This document shows positions 34,819 through 45,629 of a stretch of 64,000 bases of DNA, piece after piece. Below the pieces are notes generated by a model that had not been told where the DNA came from, ran no database searches, and saw nothing but the letters and a program-made list of their open reading frames with translations. The translations under genes were made by a program, and so were the position numbers. This stretch comes from Antitrichia curtipendula (taxonomy: Eukaryota; Streptophyta; Bryopsida; Hypnales; Leucodontaceae). How positions within the stretch are numbered: the stretch's first letter is position 1; the number at the start of each line of letters is the position of its first letter. The DNA is taken from NCBI GenBank assembly GCA_951230915.1, contig OX579636.1:1999001-2063000 (forward strand). The letters are read 5' to 3'.

Positions 34819-35402
34819 ACCAGACATAATGTCAATGTAGGAGAGTTGAGCCGTTTGACTTCTTTGATTGCTTACCCAATCAAAACATGCCACAAATACA
34901 AAAGTCTTGTGCATTTAGACTATGTTAGGTGGATTCGCACTCACTAGGCTAATACCAGTTGGTAGTAGTAGAGATTTCTCTCACTGCCAAACCAATGAAA
35001 TTTCTACTTCATACCCACCGTGTTGAAAATTTGCACAAGGGAAGCAGCGACCATTATATATCAATCTTAATCTGCCTCTCCTTAACCAATCAAAACATGC
35101 CACGATGGCGAAACTCTATTGCAAATGTTGACATTATGGCTGTGTGTTGCCTCACATTTGGCACCACAATCGTCGGTTGCAAATTTAGATCTTGTAACTT
35201 AGACTGTGAAGTTGAGATGGAAGAGTGAATGCCTGGCTTCAACCAGCGGAATCTGACGGAATGATTGATGTCTGGAACAGAGCATTTCCCCACCATCCGT
35301 ATCTGTTGCACGGACATGTCCAAAATGATCTCTGCAAGGCACTCAAGCTCAATTTCTCTTGAGAGCGCAAGCGGACTGCTCGTCTCTCGTTTTGTTTGTT
35401 CT

Positions 35403-35494
35403 TACGATATTTCTCTTCTTCCTCTTGGAACCTGACCCGTGTTTTTTTTACGATATTTCTCTTCTTCCTCTTGGAACCTGACCCGTGTTTTTTT
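35403..35494 (+). repeat. 46-bp tandem duplication
   Basis: Two essentially identical copies (35403-35448 and 35449-35494) of a unit beginning TACGATATTTCTCTTCTTCC and ending in a T7 run. They look recent because no difference is seen. Confidence 0.9.
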
Positions 35495-35843
35495 CAACCG
35501 ATATTCGGAGGGTAATTCATTTGGAGCAGGGCGACTTCTGCTATCATTAGGTACTCAATGTGGGACAAAAAGCTAGTAAATATATGAAAAAAAACTGCTG
35601 AAATGGGATGAAATTTGGTTCAAAATTCTACATGTCTACAGAAAATAGCTCTACTGATTTGATAAACAAACATAATACAGCATTGTTGAAGAAGACAGCA
35701 TTATTTACTCTAGACTTGAACTTAATATGAAGGGGAAATGAGGTTAGGTGTATGTAACCGGGTTTTGTAACTCATCTAGGTGGTTGCGTAGGTAACTGGG
35801 TAGATTGTTGATATTCCTTTAGTGAAGTCTCAAGAAAACTTAC

Positions 35844-36161
35844 GGGCAATTTTGTTAAAATGGCACTATTCCATTAGTTTGGCAGTTTTTAAGGTTCGGA
35901 TTGGGCAGTCTGAAATGTAAAATAGTCCTACATGCTTGAAATCTATATCAATCCTAGATGTATGAAATCTACAACTATCTTACATTTTACTTTTATAGTT
36001 AAGAATAGGCGGTCTAAAACCTATACCAATCTTAGATTTTTGAAATCTATATAAGTCTAACATTTTTGAAATCTATACCTATCTTAGATGTCACTTTTAC
36101 AGTTCATACCAAGTGGTCTGAAAATGGCATAAGGAATACTACCATTTTAACAAAAAAATTC
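35844..36161. mobile_element. MITE, ends GGG(C/G)AATTT.GTTAAAATG, copy 1
   Basis: The left end GGGCAATTTTGTTAAAATGG pairs with the right end CCATTTTAACAAAAAAATT. The interior holds several copies of a CTTAGAT...TGAAATCTATA motif. A second copy is at 38572-38837. Confidence 0.7.
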
Positions 36162-36229
36162 ATAGTTTGATCAATCAAAATCTAATAGGAAGTCAAATTT
36201 CATTGAATTGTAGCGAGCAAGTTAAATTT

Positions 36230-36301
36230 CACTAGAAGAAACCCGTGTTTTTATGACGTCCATAAACTAGACGTCATAAAAAACATGGGTTTCTTCTAGT
36301 G
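36230..36301. mobile_element. 72-bp CACTA-type micro-MITE
   Basis: The termini are CACTAGAAGAAACCCGTGTT and its near-complement, flanked by TTT duplications (36227-36229 and 36302-36304). The whole element folds on itself around TATGACGTC...GACGTCATA. Confidence 0.85.
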
Positions 36302-36304
36302 TTT

Positions 36305-37301
36305 ATAAATATCTTTTGTTTGGAGTTCAATACAAGACATTAGATATTCAATGATTTTAATTAATTTTTTAAAGATTCTGGTTTACTATATCATATCTCA
36401 ACTTAGGGCTTTTATTCATTGCACTCCCATTGGTCAGACAAATGCTACAAGGATTTTTAGAATACTGATACCTATATTATTTCTAAGCAAAAATGAAATA
36501 TGAAATTCATTTTTAAGAGCTTACCTTTGATAACTTTTCAATATCAAATACCACAAAGGGTAATCAAGTCTTTTTTTAAACATTTTTAGGATTGAATTTG
36601 ACATTTTTCAATTCAATGCCAATGCTATTTGTAATTTAATTTTGTCTTTGATTGTATGGCTTAATAAATTATTTTTTCAAAAACATTCCACTTTGGAGAT
36701 TTCGATTTCTAACTCAATTGCCTTCACTTGAATACAAGTTCTCATTTCTAGGTCTCTTGCATTTATTTATATTAGATTTCAAAAGTCTAATAATGTTGTC
36801 AAAGATGATACCAAGAAAACTTTTGATTTCTACTTCAAAAGTGTTTTAGTCTTTGAAGAGAGCAAGATCCTTTCTAGTCCTCAGAGAAAAAACTATGTTT
36901 CACAAGAGAGGGTCCAAATATACTATATTCAGTTTGAATCTTTAAAATTTAGCAATATCTTAGCTTTTGATCGATTGCTCTAAAAATGATCATTTTAAAG
37001 TATTTTTGGTGAATGATGTCATAGAATTTTAGAACTTGAAAGTCTAGCAAGAAGATACCACCTTATCTATTGAATTCATAGAACAAGATGGCAAAATATT
37101 TAAAATCAATAGACTAAGCTAGACTATGTATAATTTGTTGTTTAAGTGACTATTTTAGGGTTGATGATATTTGAAACAACTCCAAAATTGTCAATAGGAC
37201 AAGATCACCATACACATTGCTTCATTTCTATATTTTTTTAATCTTCAAAAGAGTTATTTTTAAATTTGCATATGTTTCTATATATCTTTGTATGATTATA
37301 T
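36305..37301. other. AT-rich, gene-free
   Basis: No gene, RNA or clear repeat is supported here. Confidence 0.45.
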
Positions 37302-37459
37302 CACTAGTAGAAGGATGGTCTTTGGGCACCAATGAACAGGTGAGAGCTTGGCGCTTAAGGCACATTGGCACCCAGCTAATGCTAATATGAGCCTTGAGTA
37401 CCATTCTCTCACACTATTCATTAGTGCCCAAAGAATCAAAGACCATCCTTCTATTGGTG
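37302..37459. mobile_element. CACTA-type hairpin MITE, 158 bp
   Basis: The termini are CACTAGTAGAAGGATGGTCT and the complement of CCATCCTTCTATTGGTG. TAT duplications lie at 37299-37301 and 37460-37462. The interior is an imperfect palindrome (TTTGGGCACCAATGAA against TTCATTAGTGCCCAAA). Confidence 0.85.
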
Positions 37460-37462
37460 TAT

Positions 37463-38571
37463 TACTTACCTTAGTTTCATCAAACAAATCATAAAGGAAT
37501 TTAGGTTGGTTTTTGAAGATTTAAACATAACTTTTGAAAAGTTGTTTGAACAAATAACATCCAATTCCAAGCATGTTCCCAAAAAAGAGCCCTAGAAAAA
37601 CCAAAGAACAAGTAGATGGTTGTTGTAGTCTCTTTGAGGTGTAAATATTGAAAATAGGACATGGTTCAAGTAAAAAGCTACCAATTCAACTTAAACCTTT
37701 TATAATTTTTGCCTACTATAATCAATTGTTGTTTTTGAATATCATTCAACTTTAATTGCGATTTATATTTCTGTGATTGAAAAAATGAAAAATTTTCAAC
37801 ATTCAATAATGTTCATCATTAAAATTTACTTGGTGTAATGTGATCCTATCTTAATATGAACTCTGGGACACTTAAACTATTGTATAATATCTTGCATATT
37901 ACACATAGATGGAGAAAATTTCAGATTTTTAAAGCATATTTTGTATTTGATGTGAAATTTTCTCACTTTTCAGTCACAAGTAGTTGCAAAATGGAAACAT
38001 ATGGAGTCAAAGACCATTAATGATAATATTAATTCTATAATAGGTTTGTCCTCAAAAATTTACTTTGGTTTAAATCTTGTAATTTCGTAATTGTTTCATT
38101 TGCACTAAATAATGTACAAAAACTATAGGTTTGTTGCGAACCTTGCACTACCCTGAATCCAATTACATACTCAATCCATGTGACATTGTTGCATCCTATT
38201 TTTCATGGAGAACTGTCTTGTAGAAAAGTTAGAGCAAGTTGGAAAAACCTTAGTCTAGGCAACCTTAGCCTAGGCAAATCTTACAATCGAAATTATATGC
38301 CACACTTGATATAGTCACTTTTTCAAATTTTTATCACATATTGCTAAATATTTTGTACGTACGCAACTATTTATTGGAAATTGAACTACAATTGTGCTTG
38401 CTATTGAAAGTTTTAATTAATCATTCTCAAATGACATGGTAAGTCTAAAAATGTCTTTGATTTATTTTAGTCAAATACTCCAAATAGAGAATATATTATA
38501 CCTCCATCAATTGCTAGATTGTTCTATTCTAGAGTTGTTTGAACATCATTTTAAACTATATTTGACTCTAT
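37463..38571. other. AT-rich, gene-free
   Basis: No gene is supported. A short direct repeat (CCTTAG(T/C)CTAGGCAA) lies at about 38251-38278. Confidence 0.45.
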
Positions 38572-38837
38572 GGGCAATTTAGTTAAGATGGCAATATTCC
38601 GCTACTTTGGCAGTTTTTATAGTTCAGATCGGGCGGTCTGAAATGTACAACTAGTCTAGATGGCTGAAATCTACACCAATTCTGGATGTCAATTTTACAA
38701 ATCAAATTGTGGGGACTGAAATCTATGCTAGTCCTAGATTTCTAAAATCTATATGTATCCTAGATGACAGTTTCATAGCTTAGACTGGATGGTTTGAAAA
38801 TGACACATGAAATACTGTCATTTTAACGAAATTCCCC
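38572..38837. mobile_element. MITE, ends GGG(C/G)AATTT.GTTAAAATG, copy 2
   Basis: Same family as 35844-36161: it starts GGGCAATTTAGTTAAGATGG and ends in the complement of GGGGAATTTCGTTAAAATG, with the same CGGTCTGAAATGTA and TGAAATCTA internal motifs. Confidence 0.7.
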
Positions 38838-39259
38838 ATCTCTCTAAAATATTTTTGTTAAAACAAATAAGGAAATGTCTATTGTTTTTGAAAATTTTAA
38901 TATTTATAATTTTAATAGCAAAAAATATAAATAAAATGTTAAATATGAAAAGAAGGAAAAAAATTATTTTTAAATTATTTTATGAGGTATAAGTAGTTTT
39001 GTAATGACAAATAGTCCTCCAAAAATTAAAGTAATTATTTTATTTTCTACAACCAAAACACCCTAGGCAATGACCTTCAATTCAAAATGACTACTATCAA
39101 GCTAAAATTGTCCTTCATATAATTTATTTGTAAAGTTTTGATATTTTTCATATATAAAAAATCTTTGTATAGCAATCCTTTTGTGAAACATTTGATCTTC
39201 TATTTATTTGAATGTCACTTCTCAACAATGTAAGAACTAAAGGCATGTACTCACTCGTC

Positions 39260-41065
39260 TTAATCCCTAAAGTCCCTTGACTATGTTTTCACCAAAAAAA
39301 TTCCAAAACTTCCATTTCTAATATAGGTAAAAAAATTTAGAAAAAAACATTTTGGGACCTAGAAAACCATAGGGTCTTCTAGTATGCTAGTTTGAGAGGA
39401 TGTGGAAAAAATTTCAGAATTTTTCACTATGTGGATTGCAAGATACTAGCATTTGAAGTGACAAAATCCGCTTTTTTGGCCTTGCAAAACTGAAGCAGCT
39501 GCACTTCACAAGGTTACATTTGTATGAAAATATATCCAAAATGGTGGTTCTTCTTTGTATTCATTCTTCAAAGAGAGTTGGCTACATGCTTGAAAATTTT
39601 CAAATCATTTGGAATTATACAACATATAGAAAAAAAATAGTAAGTAAAAAGAAGTAGGGAATGATTCAAATACTAAATTGCTAAGAACTTAGTTGTGGAA
39701 TTGAATAATGCCAATTCCAATGGTTGTAATGTTGTAATGTTGTAATAAACAATCTACATTCTATGATACTATTTTTTTTCAAAAATATAAATTTTTTTAA
39801 TTAAATAAAAGACTTCAAAGTTTGTTTCTAAAGTAGAAAAATCCATATCTCTCTACAAAATAAAATTCTTCGAAACTTTTGACTCATTGATCAAAATGGA
39901 ATGATTCAAAGCTTTCCACATGTATATAATTTTAGAAAACCAATTTAAATTTCTTTTTTATAAAAAAAGTGATTTTTAAAATCTACCATGAGCTACCCGA
40001 GTTGAGAAACAAACAACATTTTGCATCATAACTTTTTACTTGTATACTCAAATGAAATGAAATTTAGCACTCATGGAAGATCTTTCTTGTCTACACCTTG
40101 TCAAATCTCCGCTCACCTGTACCTACCCTCAAAAGTTATATTGCCAAAAACACAAGGCTGGTCCTTGGCCTGTTTGAGTTCAAAAACATCATTGCTTTCA
40201 AAGTGCTATAGATCTAATTGTCACTAAGTTATATAGATCTCAACCATACAGTCTTGTAATTGTAGATAACATGAATAAAATTTGGAGTCATTTGACCATA
40301 TAGATTGCAAGATTATAATGTTTTAGTGTTGAAAAAGGATGCTCAAATTTTCCTAGCAACACATTTGGAGGTGAAATTGGATTTCTAAACCTACTCAAAT
40401 GAAAAAACTTTTAATTATAAAGTGATTCAAAACCAACATATAAACACATTAGTGTAAGAAAATATCATTGAAAAGACTCATTGTGTCTCCAAAATGGCTT
40501 TCAAATGTTAAAAAATAGCAAGAAAAGTTGCAAAAAACACATGTAAGGCTGAACCTCCTGCTACTAAAATGCTTCTCAGTCACTCATTACTTCTTGTAAT
40601 GATATGAAATTTTAGCCACACAAACTATACTAGTACATTCAACTTTTCCAGAAAAAAATGATTGAAAATTAACATTGTATGAAGTAGAAACAAGCCGCTA
40701 AAGTTCACTATAATCCATAAATGTGGGGATTTTGATCTTCAAATTGCTCTCAAACATTCAAAATTCACATGAAAATTTTATAACAATAACTAGACTTCAA
40801 GGGAGACATAATCCAACAAATTTTATTGGGAACAAACATTGGATGAAGGGGATATAAGCCCCCTACAACCTTAAAATGCAGTTTGTTGAACTCAATTCAT
40901 CTTGGATTGATTCGAAAATTTTATCCCATAAACTAGAAGAGAGAGAAAAAAATTTCCAACAAGTTTTATTGAAATTGGACATGAGATGCAAAAGTTACAG
41001 CACTTTGAATTGGACTTGAAACTATGTGAGGACACTTTTGGTCCCCTTCGGCGATGAGGGATTAA
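39260..41065 (-). mobile_element. TTAA-flanked element, long subfamily (1.8 kb)
   Basis: TTAA at 39260-39263 and 41062-41065; the termini are TCCCTAAAGTCCC and GATGAGGGA. The left 250 bp closely match 58711-58960 (shared GACTATGTTTTCACCAAAAA). No ORF longer than 90 codons, so it is non-autonomous. The right TTAA is shared with the next element. Confidence 0.65.
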
Positions 41066-41803
41066 CCCCTTAACACCGAGGGAGCCATTCAGTGGTGTTT
41101 GGATGACTGTGCAGTGGTGGCAGGGAAAGTGAAAGCATTTTTTCATCCATTTTTTGCTTCTTGACCTTTCACAGAGGATTATAAAGAGTACCTCAGTGAG
41201 TTTGTAATTTTGCTAGTGTTTGTATTCACGTGAATGAGAAGTTAGTAAAAAAAACGGATCACAAAATATGCTATTTTCAGTGTATTTTGGAAAGTTGTTG
41301 CTCCTTGCTTTACATCTAAAATTTCTCCACAAAAATGATATTTTTTGATTTTGAGCCCAACTATTGAAATGAAGGTCATGTATTCTAATTTCTACTGCAA
41401 TTGGAATTTTGAAAAAATTCGTAATATTGAATATTTTATTGCAATTTGAACTTTGGATGTATTTTGAATGTCTATTGCATTCTAATTATAGAATGATACG
41501 GGATTTGAGTTTACACCATGATGCTTGTCACTATAATGTACACCCATGGTGAAATTTTCAGATTTTTTGAAATAATTCTATTTGGTGTGATTTTTCTTCA
41601 CTTTTTCTTCAAAAATTCTCAAAAAAATCAATTTTCCTCAAAAAAATCTAATTTTTTTGTGAAGTAAAGAAAACATGTAATTTCATCTCTAAAAAATAAA
41701 TATAAATTTTTTCATGCATATCTAGTTCAGAAATGGCAACAAACTGAGTGATGGGCAATGAGGCCTAAAATCAGTGGGTATAGGTCCGTCCTTAAAGGGT
41801 TAA
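41062..41803 (+). mobile_element. TTAA-flanked element abutting the previous one (742 bp)
   Basis: The ends are TTAA-CCCCTTAACACCGAGGGA and GGACGGACC-type (CTTAAAGGG-TTAA on the plus strand at 41791-41803). Its left TTAA is the right TTAA of the 39260-41065 element. No coding capacity. Confidence 0.65.
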
Positions 41804-41995
41804 GCTAAAACTAAAAACTACTCTGCAACAAATAACTTGAAGCTTCCTTGTGAGGCCTCGAAGTTGTGGTCCTTTTCATGCATTGTTTTCTGCAATCAAC
41901 AAGCGTCATTCTTATTCTTTTTGCACAGTGAGTGTCTGTAAAAAGTTGAAACGATCCTACTGATTTCGAGGAATGTCGTATTCTGTTGGTTGCAC

Positions 41996-42652
41996 CTGAG
42001 ATGAAGCCAATTCTGTCTTCCGCGCAAGCTTCGATAAGAATTCCCTCAACGCATCGGCATCCACTTCCAATTGGGGGATGACACACAGAAAGGAAAGTCG
42101 AGAACAGGCTCCGTTCCGTTACTACTGCAAGTACTCAGTAGTCTTCAGTTCAGTTGCTGCCGAAGTTTTTCCATCCATCATTTTGGGGTCAAAGTTGCTT
42201 ACTGAGTTTCACAGCAATCAATTGGAGAAGAAATCCAGCGCTTTCATTTCATGCAGTTTCAGCTGCACATTCAGTATGGAAATGCCCCAAGTTGGAATGG
42301 ATCAAGAGTCGATGAAGTTTTTTGGGACCCAATTTGATTTCAGTGTCCCCAATACGGTACTGTACTGTACATAGACATAGAAGTTGCAATCTAAGGGTAC
42401 TGACTGTACCTTCATAAAGCTTTGAAATCCTTGTCCGATATTGAAAGAGCACGAACGAAGTTACTGGTCGTGCGATGATTGAATTGGTTTTTCCTCGAAT
42501 TTTTTATGAGCTTGTAACTTGCTTGACTCCTGGGAATCCTGGGATGTTGTGTCTGAAGAGAGGCGGCGGCAAAAACAATGCTTGATCAATCGGAATAGGG
42601 GAAATATGATTCTCTGAGACTCCGTCACCAATCTTCTCGACATACTCGCCAT
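41996..42652 (-). CDS. Unidentified gene: first coding exon (42652-42465) and a possible later exon
   Basis: On the minus strand an ATG at 42652 opens a frame of 62 codons beginning MASMSRRLVTESQRIIFPLF, then RLIKHCFCRRLSSDTTSQDS. This is a basic, Ser/Leu-rich, acid-poor N-terminus that looks like an organelle (mitochondrial) targeting peptide. It ends at a donor at 42464 (CCA|GTAACT). Further down, 42085-41996 encodes a helical-looking stretch, VDADALREFLSKLARKTELA, before a good donor (CTCAG|GTGCAACC). The phases of the two pieces do not join directly, so a short exon may lie between them (a donor GTAAGC is seen near 42211). No family is recognised. The gene may be cut short by the TTAA elements just downstream. 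Confidence 0.35.
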
Positions 42653-43589
42653 TAAGTTATTTTAATCTTCCGCTTCCAGTAGGGCAATGTGCGAGGGGGT
42701 TCTTGGCTCACTCTAAGATTCTCCTTTCATTCCTGCACGGGTAGGTCGTCACACATGATAGTTGTCTGTTGTGCAAATCCATGTTCAGCAAATCCAAGGG
42801 AAACAGTGATGAATAACTTAGACTGGAGACGTTGGAAATAGGAAGGCCTACATGACCAGTATGGATCGAACATAATCTTCATCTAAAAAATTTATAGTAA
42901 TTATGTTTTGAGAAATAAAAATCTGGAAAATCATGGAAACCTTCCTAATCCTATCTCTGCACATGGGAGAATTTCCCCACTGAAGAAACCTGCCTTGCAT
43001 ATACGTGTAACTGCTTAACTGGTCAGAAATGGGTTGCCTTTCTTACATAGCATTCATTGGTAGCCTTCAAAGAGGTTGCCTTCTTCTCTTTTGAGTCATA
43101 TGATGCACGAAGTTCATGCGCATCATATCATGGAGAATTAAAGTAAGCTAAAAGAGTTGATGTGGTGGTATAACATTTTCGATGTGTAGGATTTTTTGCT
43201 AATTTTGAGACTAGACAATTGAATTCTAAAAATAAATGTAAAGATGGTTTGCCGAAAATCCAAATAATCCATCGAGTCAAGTGCCCATTTGTCATTTGAC
43301 CATCTTCCATGAAGAAATTTTTTGATGGCATTATGAAGGTATTGCTTCATTGACAATTGGTGAGAATGATGGATAGAGAGGTTGTTTATATAATTACAAC
43401 CATTGTCTGTCATGAATCCTCAAAGGATTTGGGATAATTTGAAGATGAGAGCTTGACTGCTCATTGTCAAAATGTAGAAATTGTGTTCAAAATAGATTTT
43501 TAGAACTCATTTTGGCATAGTACAATATCTTTTTTCACAAAACTTTGAACTAAGAGAAGTTGAGAAATCAAGCTAAATTTCATTTTCTA
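42653..43589. other. Upstream of the unidentified gene
   Basis: No gene is supported. A 14-bp palindrome-like pair (ATGATGCACGAAGTTCATGCGCATCAT) lies at about 43099-43125. Confidence 0.35.
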
Positions 43590-44487
43590 AAATCCATTTA
43601 GAATTTTGGTCCAGTTAGGTTCCTATTGTCAAAATTTGAAGAGAATGTCTTAAAAACTTTTTGAAGATGTGCAATTTTGCAAGAGCTTTGTAGATAATTA
43701 TATATTTTTTATTTCATTCGGTGCCCGGGAGAAAAAGTTATGGCACAATAAGCCAAAAATGGAGGTCGGCAAGCAGCACAAAAAAATTACAAGAAGTCAA
43801 AAAAAAATCTAATTTTTTTCCTAAAACTATATATTTTTGTCTACATTTGAAGCTTTGATTCATTCTATTTGGACTAGCGAGGAGAAAGTTATGGACAATC
43901 TTAGTTATTTGGGCAATCTATGCATCTTCTTGAAAAAATAACATTTAATTCTGATCTATTTTTTAATGCAATTTTTACAATTTTTCCTAAGAAAATTATT
44001 AGACAGGGTCAAGTTTGCTTGCAAAAACAATCTCACCATTGGAATTAATGTATTTCAATTCCATCTTAGAACTATAAAAGATTTAATTTTTCTTTCAATA
44101 TTGAACTTACTTCTATTTAACATTTTTTTAATGAATTGAAATTAAGTGTTTTTCTCTTCAATTTTTTTTTCTAGATTTTTAACTCAACTATTCAATATAA
44201 AAACTTTAAAAATCAAAATCAATAATACAAAAATTTTAAGTTAAGAAGATTCAAAGCTAAAAAATCCAATCAAGCAAAGTGCAAAAAAACACTTGTTTTC
44301 TTCACTTTGGATGCAAATGTCTTGTAGTCTATGCAATAAAAGTTTATGAAAAATCTTCTATACATTTTTAGACTAGTCTAGTTTAAGATCCTATGGTTAG
44401 ATATGCAAAGGGAAAAAAATCAATTTTTAAAGTTTTTTGCTTTTAGTAATAGAAATAGCAATTTTGAATATATTTTGATGGAATTTT
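43590..44487 (+). mobile_element. TTAA-family element (copy 7), both ends decayed
   Basis: Interior blocks match the full-length copy, for example GGTCCAGTTAGGTTCCTATT (near 43611), CGGTGCCCGGGAGAAAAAGT (near 43720) and AGTTATGGACAATCTTAGTT. The terminal CCCCTAAA repeats are not recognisable. Confidence 0.55.
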
Positions 44488-44763
44488 AAAAAAGGATAGT
44501 AGAAGCTTCTACTACCTTGATAACAACTTCAACACTATAATGCCACATATTTAATTAAATTATAAAAATAAGCTTTGATGCTTTAAAATATAGCTTTGAA
44601 ATATTTGGCAATAAATTCAAAAAAAATAAATTATTCAACAAATGTTTCACTTGACTTCAAAAGTCATTATTTTATTTTCTATGTATATAAGTGGGGTGGT
44701 AGGAGGTAAAACAATCCATGTAGAATGAATAAATTAGGATAGTAGAAGCTCAACTATTTATAA

Positions 44764-45629
44764 TTAACCCCTAAAGGACCAAGGCCATTTTGTTGGGGGA
44801 TAGACAACCTTTTTAATGACTAATTCTCAAAGCTTAACTATACCTTGTAATCTATATATACATGCGTTGATTTTTAAAAATTATAGAGGCTATTTAGTTA
44901 TTATTTCACAATAAATGTGTCACTATTTTTTCTATTTCTACTTTTTTCAATTTTCCTACACCCTATGGTAGTTAAAATTGAAATTTGAGGCATTTAAACA
45001 TGTCGCAATTGTAGTTCAAAAATTTATACACTTTGTTAAGGTTGATCAATACATATAATATGTATATTCTAATACTATTGAATACAACCCACACAAAATC
45101 ACATATTCAAACATAATATATTAAACAATTCATACAAATAAATCATATATGTACAATAGGAGAAAAAACCACGAATATATAATTTTTGTTTCAATCGGAT
45201 GCCGGATGAAAAAAATTATGGCACAATAAGCAAAAAAATGGAGACTGGCGGGCAGCCCAAAAAAAAATTTAAAAGGTCAAAATAATTTTTTTTTTAATTT
45301 TTTTCCTAAAATATTATGTTCTTACCTATACATGAAGCTTTGATTCATTCTATTTGGACTAGGGATGAGAAACTAATGGACAATCTTAGTTTTTTGGGCA
45401 ATTTAAGCATCTTCTTGATAAAAACTTTTTGTTCAACTTTGAATGCTAATATCTTCCAATCCGTACGGTTAAATTTGATGAAATTTTTACTACATGACCT
45501 CAGACAAGTACAAGATCCTACGGTTAAATTTCTTTTTTTAAATTCAGGTTTCCTTAAGTGAATACAACATAAGTGGTAGTTTTGAGTGTTTTTTGACAAA
45601 AAAAACACCCTTAGGGCTTTAGGGGTTAA
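44764..45629 (+). mobile_element. TTAA-flanked mosaic element (866 bp)
   Basis: TTAA at 44764-44767 and 45626-45629, with CCCCTAAAGGACC and GGCTTTAGGGG termini. From 45180 to the right end it matches copy 1 (5885-6344) closely. The part at 44790-45170 is unrelated to copy 1, so this is a chimera or a different internal segment carried by the same ends. Confidence 0.7.
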
